A program made the position numbers and the translations under genes. Below, one piece after another: positions 1 through 8,061 of a stretch of 64,000 bases of DNA (positions within the stretch are counted from its first letter, which is position 1; each line of letters opens with the position of its first letter). The DNA is from Amycolatopsis mediterranei (GTDB lineage Bacteria > Actinomycetota > Actinomycetes > Mycobacteriales > Pseudonocardiaceae), in contig NZ_CP100416.1 of assembly GCF_026017845.1 (NCBI RefSeq), forward strand, positions 9,364,366 through 9,428,365. The letters run 5' to 3'. The notes under the pieces are model-generated. The model was not told the DNA's origin, did no database searches, and saw nothing but the letters and a program-made list of their open reading frames with translations.

Positions 1-91
1 CCCCGCCGCCGCGCCGCGCTGTCGCGCGTCGCGCTGCGGGGGGCGGCCGGGGGGCGGGGGGGGGGGGGGGGCCGCCCCCCCCCCCCCCCCC
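1..91. repeat. G/C low-complexity tract
   Basis: The first 91 bases are almost pure G+C and end in 16 consecutive Gs (56-71), CCG, then 17 consecutive Cs (75-91), which makes a near-perfect hairpin. No gene can be supported here. Such a long G run followed by a C run is unusual even for an actinomycete. It could be a terminator-like hairpin downstream of the binding-protein gene, or a sequencing or assembly artefact. Confidence 0.6.
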
Positions 92-127
92 ACGCCGTGG
101 TGGTGGGTGCGGCTTCTCAGCGCGTCA

Positions 128-1756
128 CTACTTCTTCAGGACCTCGATGGACGGGTAGTCCGGCATGCGCCGGAAGTCCAGGGCCGCCGACTTGAGGTTC
201 TTCGACTTCGCCGCGACGCCCTTCTCGTCCCACACCGGGATCGACGGCAGGTCCTTGGCGATCAGGTCCTCGGCCTGCTGGTACAGCTTGACCGCCGCGT
301 CCTTGTCGGCGGTGGCGTCCGCCTGCCCGAGGAGCGCGTCCACCTGCGGGTTCGAGTAGCTGGAGTCGTTCGACGACCCACCGGTCTTGTAGATGGGGTT
401 GAGGAAGTCCTCGATGGACGGGTAGTCCGCGGACCAGTCCGAGCGGCCCATGCCGGTCAGCTTCTTCTTGGTGACGATGCTGCGCCACTGGCCGAAGTCG
501 GTCGCGGGCACGAAGTCGCACTCGACGCCGAGGGTGTTCTTGATGCTGTTGCAGGCCGCGACCAGCGGTTCCTTGCGGCCACCGTCCGCGTTGGACGCGA
601 TGGTCAGCTTGCCCTGGAAGCCGGACTTCTGGAAGGCCTCCTTGGCCGCCGCCGGGTCGAACTTGCAGAACTGGCAGACACCGGGACGCGCACCCGCGAT
701 GCCCTGCGAGATGTAGCCGTCCGCGGGCACGTACGTGTCGTTCATGACGGTCTTGGTGATCTGCGCGCGGTCGATCGCCATCGAGATGGCCTTGCGCAGC
801 TCGAGGTTGTTGTACCCCGGCACGTAGTAGGGCACGGCGATGGTGCTGATCCCGAGCAGGTGGCCGGTGACCAGCCGGTCGCCGAGGTCGTTCTTGTACT
901 TGCCGCCCGCGACCGCCGACGGCGGCAGCGCCTCCATGAAGTCGAGCCGCCCGCTCAGCAGGTCCTGGTAGGCGGTCTCCTGGCTGGCGTAGATCTTGAT
1001 GTCGAGGTCCTTGAAGTGGACCTTGTCGTCACCCTTGTAGTCGTCGTTGCGGGTGAGCTTGATGTCCTGGTTCGGCGTCCGCGAGACGAACTTCATCGGC
1101 CCGTTGCCGATCGGGTGCTGCTCGAAGCCCTTGGGGTCCTTGAAGAACGCATCGGGCAGCGGCGCGAACGCCTGGTAGCCGACCTTGATGTCGAACACCG
1201 AGAACGGCGCGTCCAGCGTCACCTGGAACTCGTAGTCGCCCTTGGCGACCAGGCCGGACATCTTGTCCGTGGCCGGCTTGGCGTTCTCGTCCTCGGGGTG
1301 GACGTCCTTGTACCCCTGGATGTTCGAGAAGAAGTCGGTGTTGAGCTGGCCGTTCGGCCCGTAGGCGCCGTAGTTCCAGGCGTCGATGAAGTTGTGCGCC
1401 TTCACCTCGGTGCCGTCGTGGAACTTCCAGCCCTGCTTGATCTTGATGTCGTAGACCTTGGAATCGGTCGTGGTGATCGAGTCGGCCATCAGGTTGAACG
1501 GCTTGGCGTCCGCGCCCTTGAACCCGACCAGGGTGGCGAACATGACCTGGATCGCCTTGGTGCCGCCCAGGTCGTTGATGTTGGTCGGGACCAGCGCGTT
1601 CTGTGGTTCCGTGCCGTAGACGCTGACCGCGCCGTCCGGGTTCGTCTCGCCGGCGCCCGCGGTGGTGCTGCCCGAACCGCCACCGCACGCGGCCAGCACG
1701 AGCGCCAGCGAGGTCATCACCACCGTGGGTCCCCAGAGCCTGCGCGAACGACGCAT
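128..1756 (-). CDS. ABC transporter substrate-binding lipoprotein, peptide (family 5) type
   Basis: A 542-residue extracytoplasmic solute-binding protein of the OppA/DppA family (SBP_bac_5), expected to capture oligopeptides or similar ligands for an ABC importer. The N-terminus is a lipoprotein signal: basic MRRSRR, hydrophobic core, then the lipobox LAAC with Cys24. The family body follows, including a DGTEVKAHNFIDAWNYG segment typical of the domain. I chose the ATG at 1756 rather than the in-frame ATG at 1768, because the intervening bases carry a strong GGAGGGG ribosome-binding site at the right distance. No permease or ATPase genes lie beside it in the window; they may be beyond the left edge or elsewhere. 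Ligand is not predictable from sequence. Confidence 0.9.
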   Translation of the reverse strand: MRRSRRLWGPTVVMTSLALVLAACGGGSGSTTAGAGETNPDGAVSVYGTEPQNALVPTNINDLGGTKAIQVMFATLVGFKGADAKPFNLMADSITTTDSKVYDIKIKQGWKFHDGTEVKAHNFIDAWNYGAYGPNGQLNTDFFSNIQGYKDVHPEDENAKPATDKMSGLVAKGDYEFQVTLDAPFSVFDIKVGYQAFAPLPDAFFKDPKGFEQHPIGNGPMKFVSRTPNQDIKLTRNDDYKGDDKVHFKDLDIKIYASQETAYQDLLSGRLDFMEALPPSAVAGGKYKNDLGDRLVTGHLLGISTIAVPYYVPGYNNLELRKAISMAIDRAQITKTVMNDTYVPADGYISQGIAGARPGVCQFCKFDPAAAKEAFQKSGFQGKLTIASNADGGRKEPLVAACNSIKNTLGVECDFVPATDFGQWRSIVTKKKLTGMGRSDWSADYPSIEDFLNPIYKTGGSSNDSSYSNPQVDALLGQADATADKDAAVKLYQQAEDLIAKDLPSIPVWDEKGVAAKSKNLKSAALDFRRMPDYPSIEVLKK

Positions 1757-1892
1757 GATCCCCTCCATTTCCGGTGTGTCCGAAAGGTGAGACGCACGCT
1801 ATCGGGGGCGATGAAGCCGATCACAGGAATGCGGTGTTGCAAATGTGTGACGGTCGTCGTGATCACCTGGTTGGAGTACAACCAACGTAGGA

Positions 1893-1909
1893 ATCCGGAT
1901 CCTCCGGAT
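1893..1909 (-). terminator. short hairpin downstream of ppx
   Basis: The inverted repeat ATCCGGA-TCC-TCCGGAT lies in the 282-base gap after the ppx stop codon and before the binding-protein gene. It has no T-run. It may be a weak actinobacterial terminator; nothing else is recognisable in this gap. Confidence 0.3.
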
Positions 1910-2050
1910 GGCGTAGCGCGGACAGCAGGTCATCACGCGCTCACCCTCGGTCCCGTTGTGGCGCAACCCCTTCCGGGTGGCCGAACGGTCGGTCAGGCGA
2001 GCAAGCGGGCGTTGGGCGGCGGGGTGTCTCGGTGCGGTGGAGCGGGCCGC

Positions 2051-3004
2051 TCAGACGAGGGAGAGGGCGATGCCGTCGAGGATGTCGTGCTCGCTGACGA
2101 CCAGCTCCGTCGGGCCGCCGCGGGCCGCCAGCTGCTCGGCCAGGGTCTGGACCACCACCGCGCCGCCGCCGATCACGTCGACCCGGCCCGGGTGGATCAC
2201 CGGGTTGGCCGCTCGGGTGGCGTGGTCCTCGCTGAGCAGGCGGGACGCGAGGCTGTCGATGTCCGCCGCGCTCAACGTGGACAGGTGCACCCGGTCGCTG
2301 TCGTACTCCGGCAGCCCCAGCGCGATGGCCGACAGCGTCGTCACCGTGCCCGCCACGCCCACCCACGTCCGGGCGCGGGCGACGTCGACCACGTCGAACG
2401 CGTCCGTCAGCACCTTGCCCGCCAGGTCACGGGCGGTCGCGATCTCGCTCGCCGTCGGCGGGTCGCTCTTCAGCGCGCGCTCGGTGATGCGGACGCAGCC
2501 GATGTCGACGGACTTCGCCGCGAGCACGTCGGCCCGCTTGCCGTCCCAGGTGCCGAGGACCAGCTCGGTCGAGCCGCCGCCGACGTCGACCACCACGAAC
2601 GGGCCGTCGTCCGGGTCCTGCTCGCCCACCGCGCCGGTGAAGGACAGCCGCGCCTCTTCGTCACCGCTGATCACCTCGGCCTCGGTGCCGAGGGTTTCGC
2701 GGGTCATGCGGAAGAACTCGTCGCGGTTCTTCGCGTCACGGGTCGCGGACGTGGCGACCATGCGGACCTTCTCCACGCCCTTGCGCCGCGCGGCGACCGT
2801 GTAGTCCGCGAGCGCGGCCCGGGTGCGTTCGAGCGCCTCGGGGGCCAGCTCGCCGGTGGCGTCGACGCCCTGGCCGAGCCGGACGATCCGCATCTCGCGG
2901 TGCAGGTCGCGCAGGTCGACCGTGCCGTCGTGGCGCGGCGTCAGCTCGGCGACGAGCAGGCGGATGGAGTTGGTCCCACAGTCGATCGCGGCAACACGAG
3001 GCAT
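2051..3004 (-). CDS. ppx: Ppx/GppA family exopolyphosphatase
   Basis: A 317-residue member of the ASKHA-fold Ppx/GppA phosphatases, which hydrolyse terminal phosphates of polyphosphate or convert pppGpp to ppGpp. The nucleotide-binding phosphate-1 loop is visible as AIDCGTNSIRLLVAE near the start, and the phosphate-2 glycine-rich loop as VDVGGGSTELVLG about residue 140. At about 317 residues it is the short actinobacterial form without the extra C-terminal HD-like domain of E. coli Ppx. It is the last gene of the minus-strand eno / ftsB-like / DUF501 cluster, matching the order eno-Rv1024-Rv1025-ppx in mycobacteria. Whether polyP or pppGpp is the main substrate cannot be read from the sequence. 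Confidence 0.92.
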   Translation of the reverse strand: MPRVAAIDCGTNSIRLLVAELTPRHDGTVDLRDLHREMRIVRLGQGVDATGELAPEALERTRAALADYTVAARRKGVEKVRMVATSATRDAKNRDEFFRMTRETLGTEAEVISGDEEARLSFTGAVGEQDPDDGPFVVVDVGGGSTELVLGTWDGKRADVLAAKSVDIGCVRITERALKSDPPTASEIATARDLAGKVLTDAFDVVDVARARTWVGVAGTVTTLSAIALGLPEYDSDRVHLSTLSAADIDSLASRLLSEDHATRAANPVIHPGRVDVIGGGAVVVQTLAEQLAARGGPTELVVSEHDILDGIALSLV

Positions 3005-3031
3005 GCGATCACCCTAACCGGCCCGGACGCG

Positions 3032-4210
3032 TCAGGTCGTAGGCGTCGGCGGCGTGGTCGTGATCAGGACGACCGACGTGGGCACCTCCGTGACGATCTG
3101 CCCGCACGTCGGTTCCGGCGGCGTGGTCTTCGTCGGCGTGGTGGTGGTCTCGGTGGTGGTGCCGGTCGGTGCCGGCACGGTCGTGAAGCTGGTGATCGTC
3201 GTCGGGACGGCCGTTGTCGTCGTCGGCGGCACGCACGTGGGCGACGACGTGGTCGGCGGCTCCGAAGTGCCCGGCGTGCCCGGCGTGGTCGGCGGCGGCG
3301 TGGAAACCGTCGTCGCCGGCACCGGCGGGGGCGGGATCGACGGCGGCGCAGGCAGGGCCGCCGCGTTGGGCGCGCCGATCGGCACCGTGCTGTCCGGCAC
3401 CTGCATGATCCCGTTGCGGTAGGCGTCCGCCCACAGGATCACCGTGTTCACGTAGGTGTCGGAGTTGTTGTACCGGTGGATCGCCCCGCGCAGCTGGTCC
3501 GGGTTCGCCAGGTCGAAGCCGCCGGAGCACAGGTAGCGGCCGGTGGCCAGGGCCGCGTCGAAGAGGTTGTTCGGGTCGGACTTCCCGTCGCCGTTGCCAT
3601 CGGACGCGTAGCCCTTCCAGGTCGCGGGGATGAACTGGGTCGGCCCGACCGCGCGGTCCCACACCGGGTCGGTGTCGAGCAGGCCCTGGTCGGTGTCCGG
3701 GATCGCGGCGAACCCGCCCTGGCCGTTGAGCTGCGGGCCGAGGATCGGCTCGCGGGTGGTCCCGGCCGCGTCGACGTACCCGCCGCGCGCGTGGTTGGAC
3801 TCGATCCGGCCGATGCTGGCGATCAGGGCCCAGTCGATGTGGCAGGCGGGCTGCTCGCGGCCGAGGATGCCGGCGGCGTTCTTGTACGCGGCGAGCGCAG
3901 TGGCCGGGATGCCGAGCGGGCCGTCCGGGAGCTCGTAGGCCGGCAGCGGCAGCGGGGTGGGCGCGCCGGGGAGGGTGCCGTCGACGGCGATCTGCTGGAG
4001 GGCGGCTTGCCGGGGGTCGTAGCCCTGGCCGAGCGCGGCGTCGCGGGTGTGCTCACCGGTGCCGCCGAGCCAGCCGAGGGTGCCACCACCGGCGACCAGC
4101 GCCGGGACCACGGCCAGGATGCCGGCGACCAGGGGGTAGGCGGTGCGGTGGCGGATCCCGAATCTCCGGGCGTAGCTTCCGGCTGCGTCTCGCAGCCGCC
4201 GCACACGCAT
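3032..4210 (-). CDS. membrane-anchored MltB-like lytic transglycosylase with Thr/Pro-rich tail
   Basis: A 392-residue predicted peptidoglycan-cleaving enzyme of the soluble lytic transglycosylase B-like (SLT_2/lysozyme-like) fold. A short basic N-terminus precedes a membrane segment (about residues 27-48). The catalytic core covers about 95-280, with the probable acid Glu137 in SIGRIESNHARGG and the substrate-groove signature AVGPTQFIPATWKGY. From about residue 285 to the end the protein is a low-complexity Thr/Pro/Val tail, which probably spans or contacts the cell wall. It lies 27 bases upstream of ppx on the same strand. A shorter paralogue is encoded at 8062-8910. The likely role is wall turnover in growth or division. 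Confidence 0.85.
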   Translation of the reverse strand: MRVRRLRDAAGSYARRFGIRHRTAYPLVAGILAVVPALVAGGGTLGWLGGTGEHTRDAALGQGYDPRQAALQQIAVDGTLPGAPTPLPLPAYELPDGPLGIPATALAAYKNAAGILGREQPACHIDWALIASIGRIESNHARGGYVDAAGTTREPILGPQLNGQGGFAAIPDTDQGLLDTDPVWDRAVGPTQFIPATWKGYASDGNGDGKSDPNNLFDAALATGRYLCSGGFDLANPDQLRGAIHRYNNSDTYVNTVILWADAYRNGIMQVPDSTVPIGAPNAAALPAPPSIPPPPVPATTVSTPPPTTPGTPGTSEPPTTSSPTCVPPTTTTAVPTTITSFTTVPAPTGTTTETTTTPTKTTPPEPTCGQIVTEVPTSVVLITTTPPTPTT

Positions 4211-4350
4211 GCTCTGAGCCCTCCTGGCCGGATCGGTCGCCGCTCTCGGGACACAGCCTGCCGCACCCGCGGCGGAGTTTCAGCCCATCGAGAGACGCGA
4301 TCGAGGTTTTCGCTCACCCAGACCAGTTATCTGTTCACGCGGCGCGAGTG

Positions 4351-4860
4351 TTACGCGGCGCAGTCCCCCGAGGGCCACCCGTTGGCCTTAAGCAGCGCCA
4401 GCGTCTCGTCACCGAACGGATTCACGCCCGGCCCGACGGCGAGGGCGTGGGCGACGTGCACGTGCAGGCACTTGACGCGGCCGGGCATCCCCCCGGCGGT
4501 GACCTGGTGGCCGAGCGGCTCGATGGCGTCCCGCTCGGCGAGGTAGACCTCGTGGGTGCGCCGGTACTGCGCGGCGAGCTCGGGATCGGTGGTCAGCCGC
4601 TCCGTCATCTCCTTCATGATCCCGGACGCCTCGATGGTGCCGATCATCGAGTTCAGCTTCGGGCAGGTGAGGTAGTAGAGCGTCGGGAACGGCGTCCCGT
4701 TCTCCAGCCGCGGGCTGGTCTGCACCACGGAGGGGTGCCCGCTCGGGCACCGCGCGGCGATCGCGCGCAGCGCCCGCGGCGGCCGTCCGAGCTGCTCCGC
4801 GATGATCTCGCGGTCGGCGTCGGTGACGGGCTCGAACCGGTGCTGCTGCGTGCTGTTCAC
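4351..4860 (-). CDS. DUF501 domain protein
   Basis: A 169-residue protein of the conserved actinobacterial DUF501 family, function unknown. The family is normally coded between the ftsB-like gene and ppx, as here (Rv1025 position in M. tuberculosis). Conserved-looking segments are the Cys-containing RCPSGHPSVVQTSPRL, the TPFPTLYYLTCP stretch, and a C-terminal CLHVHVAHALAVG. I place the start at the GTG at 4860. An upstream in-frame ATG at 4980 would add 40 residues, but that extension is coded by the palindromic repeat at 4929-4985 and looks spurious. No strong Shine-Dalgarno is seen before the GTG, so the exact start is uncertain. Confidence 0.85.
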   Translation of the reverse strand: MNSTQQHRFEPVTDADREIIAEQLGRPPRALRAIAARCPSGHPSVVQTSPRLENGTPFPTLYYLTCPKLNSMIGTIEASGIMKEMTERLTTDPELAAQYRRTHEVYLAERDAIEPLGHQVTAGGMPGRVKCLHVHVAHALAVGPGVNPFGDETLALLKANGWPSGDCAA

Positions 4861-4928
4861 GTGGTCAAGGTTAGAGCGTGCCCCGCGCCACCCGGCCCGC
4901 GCCCCAAGCGCCCCAAAGCCGCCTCCGA

Positions 4929-4985
4929 CCGCAGTGAATGACTCATTCCTGGCGTCGCACGCCAGGAATGAGTCATTCACTGCGG
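4929..4985. repeat. 27-bp perfect inverted repeat (dispersed palindrome, copy 1)
   Basis: The left arm (4929-4955) and right arm (4959-4985) are exact reverse complements separated by 3 bases. The outer 18 bases of the arm read GCAGTGAATGACTCATTC, and the same core recurs at 46477-46531 with a different apex. Each arm contains GAATGACTCATTC, itself a palindrome around one central base. The element sits between the ftsB-like and DUF501 genes and could end transcription, but its sequence conservation suggests a dispersed repeat family. Confidence 0.95.
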
Positions 4986-4986
4986 T

Positions 4987-5538
4987 TCAGCCGCCTGAGA
5001 CCTGGCTCCAGAGGTTCTCGTACCAGGAGCTGCCCGCGACCTGCTGCTGTCCGGCCGGCGGGGCCGCGTCGGGCGCCTTGTCCTCCGGCAGCTGGACGAT
5101 GTACGGCGTCTCGCCCGGCTTGACGTACCGCAGCCGCCGCCGGGCTTCGGCCTCGATCTGCGCCGGGTCGCTCAGCTCCGCCTTGCGGCCTTGGAGCTGA
5201 GCGACCTCCTGCTGCAGCTGGGCCTGCTGCGCCTGCTGTTCGCGGACCTCGGTCCGCTGGGAGAGGTACGTGCGCAGGGGCACGGCGATGGTGAACGCCA
5301 GCGCGCACACCACGATCGCCACCACCGCCGCGCGGCGGGTGGTGGACATGCCGAGCACCTTCGCCGCACCCGACGCCCGCTTCGCCGCCAAGCCCCGGCG
5401 CAGCCGGGCCCTGGTCGTTTCCGCGTCGCCGGTGCGGCGCCGCGCCGCTTCGGGGCGGCGGGCCGGTGCGGGCCGGTTGGCCCGCGACGCCCCGCCGCCA
5501 CCGCCACGGCGGCCGCGTGTCCTCCCCCGGTCCGCCAT
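4987..5538 (-). CDS. ftsB: FtsB/DivIC-like septum formation initiator
   Basis: A 183-residue bitopic membrane protein of the FtsB/DivIC septum-initiator family, expected to join the FtsQ-FtsL-type subcomplex of the divisome. The N-terminal ~65 residues are a basic, Gly/Arg/Ala-rich cytoplasmic tail. One membrane segment follows (about 69-88), then a Gln-rich coiled coil (about 93-120), then the conserved motif AEARRRLRYVKPGETPYIVQ. The gene ends 6 bases after the eno-side start region and is probably co-transcribed with eno. Position matches Rv1024. The long basic tail is usual for actinomycetes. Confidence 0.88.
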   Translation of the reverse strand: MADRGRTRGRRGGGGGASRANRPAPARRPEAARRRTGDAETTRARLRRGLAAKRASGAAKVLGMSTTRRAAVVAIVVCALAFTIAVPLRTYLSQRTEVREQQAQQAQLQQEVAQLQGRKAELSDPAQIEAEARRRLRYVKPGETPYIVQLPEDKAPDAAPPAGQQQVAGSSWYENLWSQVSGG

Positions 5539-5543
5539 CGGCG

Positions 5544-6830
5544 TCAGGCCTCGGCGCTGAACCGCGGGAAGGCCAGCTCGCCGGCGTACCGGGCGGCGTC
5601 ACCGAGGGTCTCCTCGATGCGCAGCAGCTGGTTGTACTTGGCGATCCGCTCGCCGCGGGCCGGGGCACCGGTCTTGATCTGGCCGACGCCGGTGGCGACC
5701 GCCAGGTCCGCGATGAACGTGTCCTCGGTCTCGCCGGAGCGGTGGCTCATCATCGACTTGTAGCCGAACGACGTGGCCAGCGAGATCGCGTCGAGCGTCT
5801 CGGACAGGGTGCCGATCTGGTTGACCTTCACCAGCAGCGCGTTGGCGGCGCGGCGGGTGATGCCCTCCTCCAGGCGGTCCGGGTTGGTGACGAACAGGTC
5901 GTCGCCGACGATCTGGACCTTCTCGCCGATGTCGGCGGTCAGGGTGACCCAGCCGTCCCAGTCGTCCTCGCTCAGCGGGTCCTCGATGGAGACCATCGGG
6001 TAGTCGCGGATCAGCTCGGCGTAGTACGCCGACATCTGCTCGGCGCTCTTCTTGCTGCCTTCGAAGGTGTAGGCACCGTCGGCGAAGAACTCGGTCGCGG
6101 CGACGTCGAGGGCCAGCGCGACGTCGCGGCCCGGGGTGTAGCCGGCCTTCTCGATGGCCTGCAGGATCAGGTCGAGGGCCTCGCGGTTGTTCGCCAGGTT
6201 CGGCGCGAAGCCGCCTTCGTCGCCGAGACCGGTCGACAGGCCGCGGCCCTTCAGCACCGACTTCAGCGAGTGGTAGACCTCGGCGCCCCAGCGCAGGGCC
6301 TCGCGGAAGGTCTCCGCGCCGATCGGCGCGATCATGAATTCCTGGACGTCGACGTTGCTGTCCGCGTGCGAACCGCCGTTGAGGATGTTCAGCATCGGCA
6401 CCGGCAGCACGTGCGCGTTCGGCCCGCCCAGGTAGCGGAACAGCTCCAGCTCGGCCGACTCGGCGGCGGCCTTCGCGACGGCCAGCGAGACGCCGAGGAT
6501 GGCGTTCGCGCCGAGGCGGGACTTCGCCGGCGTGCCGTCGAGGTCGACCAGCTTCTGGTCGACGATCCGCTGGTCGACGGCCTCGATGCCGACCATCTCC
6601 GGGCCGATCTCGTCGAGCACCGCGGCGACCGCGCGCTCGACGCCCTTGCCGTTGTAGCGGCCGGTGTCGCCGTCCCGCAGCTCGACCGCTTCGTGCTCAC
6701 CGGTCGACGCCCCCGAGGGGACCGCGGCCCGCGCCAGGGTGCCGTCGTCGAGAGCCACCTCCACCTCGACCGTCGGGTTGCCGCGCGAGTCCAGAATCTC
6801 GCGCGCGCCTACCTGCTCGATGAGAGCCAC
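5544..6830 (-). CDS. eno: enolase (phosphopyruvate hydratase)
   Basis: Converts 2-phosphoglycerate to phosphoenolpyruvate in glycolysis; cytoplasmic. The 428-residue length is standard. Visible landmarks are REILDSRGNPTVEVEV at the N-terminus, the catalytic Glu in LGDEGGFAPNL, metal ligands in ALDVAATEF, SIEDPLSEDDW and GDDLFVT, the catalytic Lys and signature in LLVKVNQIGTLSET, and MMSHRSGETED. The start is GTG at 6830, preceded by GGAG at a good distance. It is the first gene of the minus-strand eno / ftsB-like / DUF501 run. Confidence 0.98.
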   Translation of the reverse strand: MALIEQVGAREILDSRGNPTVEVEVALDDGTLARAAVPSGASTGEHEAVELRDGDTGRYNGKGVERAVAAVLDEIGPEMVGIEAVDQRIVDQKLVDLDGTPAKSRLGANAILGVSLAVAKAAAESAELELFRYLGGPNAHVLPVPMLNILNGGSHADSNVDVQEFMIAPIGAETFREALRWGAEVYHSLKSVLKGRGLSTGLGDEGGFAPNLANNREALDLILQAIEKAGYTPGRDVALALDVAATEFFADGAYTFEGSKKSAEQMSAYYAELIRDYPMVSIEDPLSEDDWDGWVTLTADIGEKVQIVGDDLFVTNPDRLEEGITRRAANALLVKVNQIGTLSETLDAISLATSFGYKSMMSHRSGETEDTFIADLAVATGVGQIKTGAPARGERIAKYNQLLRIEETLGDAARYAGELAFPRFSAEA

Positions 6831-6917
6831 GCCATGCTCCTCGGTGCGTCGTGCCTGCGGTTTCGCACCCAGCCTAGCCGTCGCCGCAGTTCACCCGTTG
6901 GAGGCACGGCCGGTCAC

Positions 6918-7379
6918 TCACCCGTCGGTGCGGATCGCCTGCCAGCCCGGCGGCAGCTCGACAGTCTCGGACGTCTGCTGCCAGAAGGTCCAGCTGTTGC
7001 CCCCGAGATCGGCGACGGTGTACACCCGGGCGCCGTACGGCTGGTCCTGCGGCGGATCGAGCTCGCACTCGTCCCCGAGCGCGGCGGAGGTCCGCTCGTA
7101 GTGCTCGTCGACGTCGTCGACGTAGACGATGTTGAGCTGGCCGACCGGGCCGTCGACGCCCTTGGCCTGCCAGTAGCCCGGCCCGACGCCCGCGATCTGG
7201 ATCGGCGCCTCGCCCGCGCGCAGGGTCGCCTGGAAGACCTCGCCCGCCGCGTCGCAGAACCGGACCTCCTCGGTGAAGCCGAAGGTCCTGGTCAGCCAGG
7301 CGAGCGCCGCCGTGGCGTCGGCGTAGTAGAGGTAGGGCGCCAGGCCCCGGTACCCGCTGCTCATGGCGGCACAGTCCAT
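6918..7379 (-). CDS. VOC (glyoxalase/bleomycin-resistance fold) protein
   Basis: A 153-residue protein of the vicinal oxygen chelate superfamily. The paired beta-alpha-beta-beta-beta modules are suggested by GLAPYLYYADATAALAWL and FGFTEEVRF in the first half, and by NIVYVDDVDEHYERTS and VYTVADLGGNSWTFWQQ in the second. The pattern resembles the PhnB / glyoxalase-like proteins of actinomycetes. Members range from metal-dependent dioxygenases and isomerases to drug-binding proteins, so the substrate is unknown. Start could be the ATG at 7379 or at 7364; neither has a strong ribosome-binding site. It is divergent from the TPR gene, sharing an intergenic region of about 60 bases. Confidence 0.8.
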   Translation of the reverse strand: MDCAAMSSGYRGLAPYLYYADATAALAWLTRTFGFTEEVRFCDAAGEVFQATLRAGEAPIQIAGVGPGYWQAKGVDGPVGQLNIVYVDDVDEHYERTSAALGDECELDPPQDQPYGARVYTVADLGGNSWTFWQQTSETVELPPGWQAIRTDG

Positions 7380-7436
7380 CACGTCCCGATCGGAGGCGTG
7401 TGCAAGCCCCTCTCTCGCGGTAACGTGGGAGTGACC

Positions 7437-7841
7437 ATGACGGACGCCGCAGCTGCTTCGCAGCCTCCCGAGGAGTCGCGGTTCCATGCCTTCCGCCAGG
7501 CCGAAGACCTGGTCGGCCGCCGTCGTCCGCTCGACGCGCTGAAGGCGTTGCGGCCCCTGCTGGAATCCGAAACGGACAAACCGTCGGTGCACCTGCTGGC
7601 CGGTCGCGCGTACTTCCACTCCGCCCAGCTGCGGCGGGCCGAAGAGGCCTTCACCCGGGTGCTGGAGCTGGACCCGACGGACCACTACGCGCGGTTCATC
7701 CTGGGCCGCACGCTGCAGCGCCTCGGCCGGCTCGTCGAGGCGCTGGCGCAGATGAAGATCGCCTCCGCGATGCACCCGGTGCCGGAGTACCTCGAGGCGA
7801 TCAGCGAGGTCAAGGCCCGCATCGCGCTGCGCGAGCCCTGA
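7437..7841 (+). CDS. tetratricopeptide repeat protein
   Basis: A small 134-residue all-helical protein. At least two TPR units are visible: PSVHLLAGRAYFHSAQLRRA followed by a second unit ending RLGRLVEALAQMKIA, in the Trp/Leu-Gly-Tyr-Ala-Pro spacing of the family. No signal peptide or membrane segment. It probably acts as a protein-protein adaptor; partner unknown. An in-frame GTG at 7431 is an alternative start. A 10-11 bp hairpin lies just after the stop codon. Confidence 0.8.
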   Translation: MTDAAAASQPPEESRFHAFRQAEDLVGRRRPLDALKALRPLLESETDKPSVHLLAGRAYFHSAQLRRAEEAFTRVLELDPTDHYARFILGRTLQRLGRLVEALAQMKIASAMHPVPEYLEAISEVKARIALREP

Positions 7842-7850
7842 GCCGGCCAG

Positions 7851-7885
7851 GGCCGAACGGCCCGGGTCACCTCAGCCGTTCGGCC
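7851..7885 (+). terminator. hairpin terminator of TPR gene
   Basis: GGCCGAACGGC (7851-7861) pairs perfectly with GCCGTTCGGCC (7875-7885) around a 13-base loop, 9 bases after the stop codon. There is no T-run, as is usual in high-GC actinobacteria. Confidence 0.55.
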
Positions 7886-7967
7886 GACCGAGGCGGGCCC
7901 CTCGACCGATGTCCGGCACCCCCTCGTCCGGCGAAGCTGGTTCCAGACCGAACAGGGAGGAACCACG

Positions 7968-8060
7968 ATGTCGATCTTCGCCACGCTGGGTGCTTACGCC
8001 GGACTGCTGCTGCTGGTGCTGATGGCCGTCACGCCGTTCGTTGCCGACCGCGAGCTCTGA
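7968..8060 (+). CDS. 30-residue membrane micropeptide
   Basis: A short frame with an ATG at 7968, a strong AGGGAGG ribosome-binding site 8 bases upstream, and a TGA at 8058-8060. The peptide starts MSIFATLGAYAGLLLLV and ends VADREL: one hydrophobic helix with a short charged tail, so it probably spans the membrane once. I do not recognise a family. The gene ends one base before the stop codon of the convergent transglycosylase gene at 8062, and is preceded by the TPR gene terminator, so it would need its own promoter. Its strong ribosome site and clean membrane-helix composition favour a real gene. Confidence 0.6.
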   Translation: MSIFATLGAYAGLLLLVLMAVTPFVADREL

Positions 8061-8061
8061 C

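Noticed and set aside
107..4546. A 1479-codon plus-strand frame across four minus-strand genes
   Set aside because: It spans several unrelated genes and intergenic gaps, with low-complexity composition; it is an antisense shadow.
4861..4980. N-terminal extension of the DUF501 protein (starting MNDSFL)
   Set aside because: The extra 40 codons are coded largely by the dispersed palindrome; DUF501 proteins start near the region I chose.
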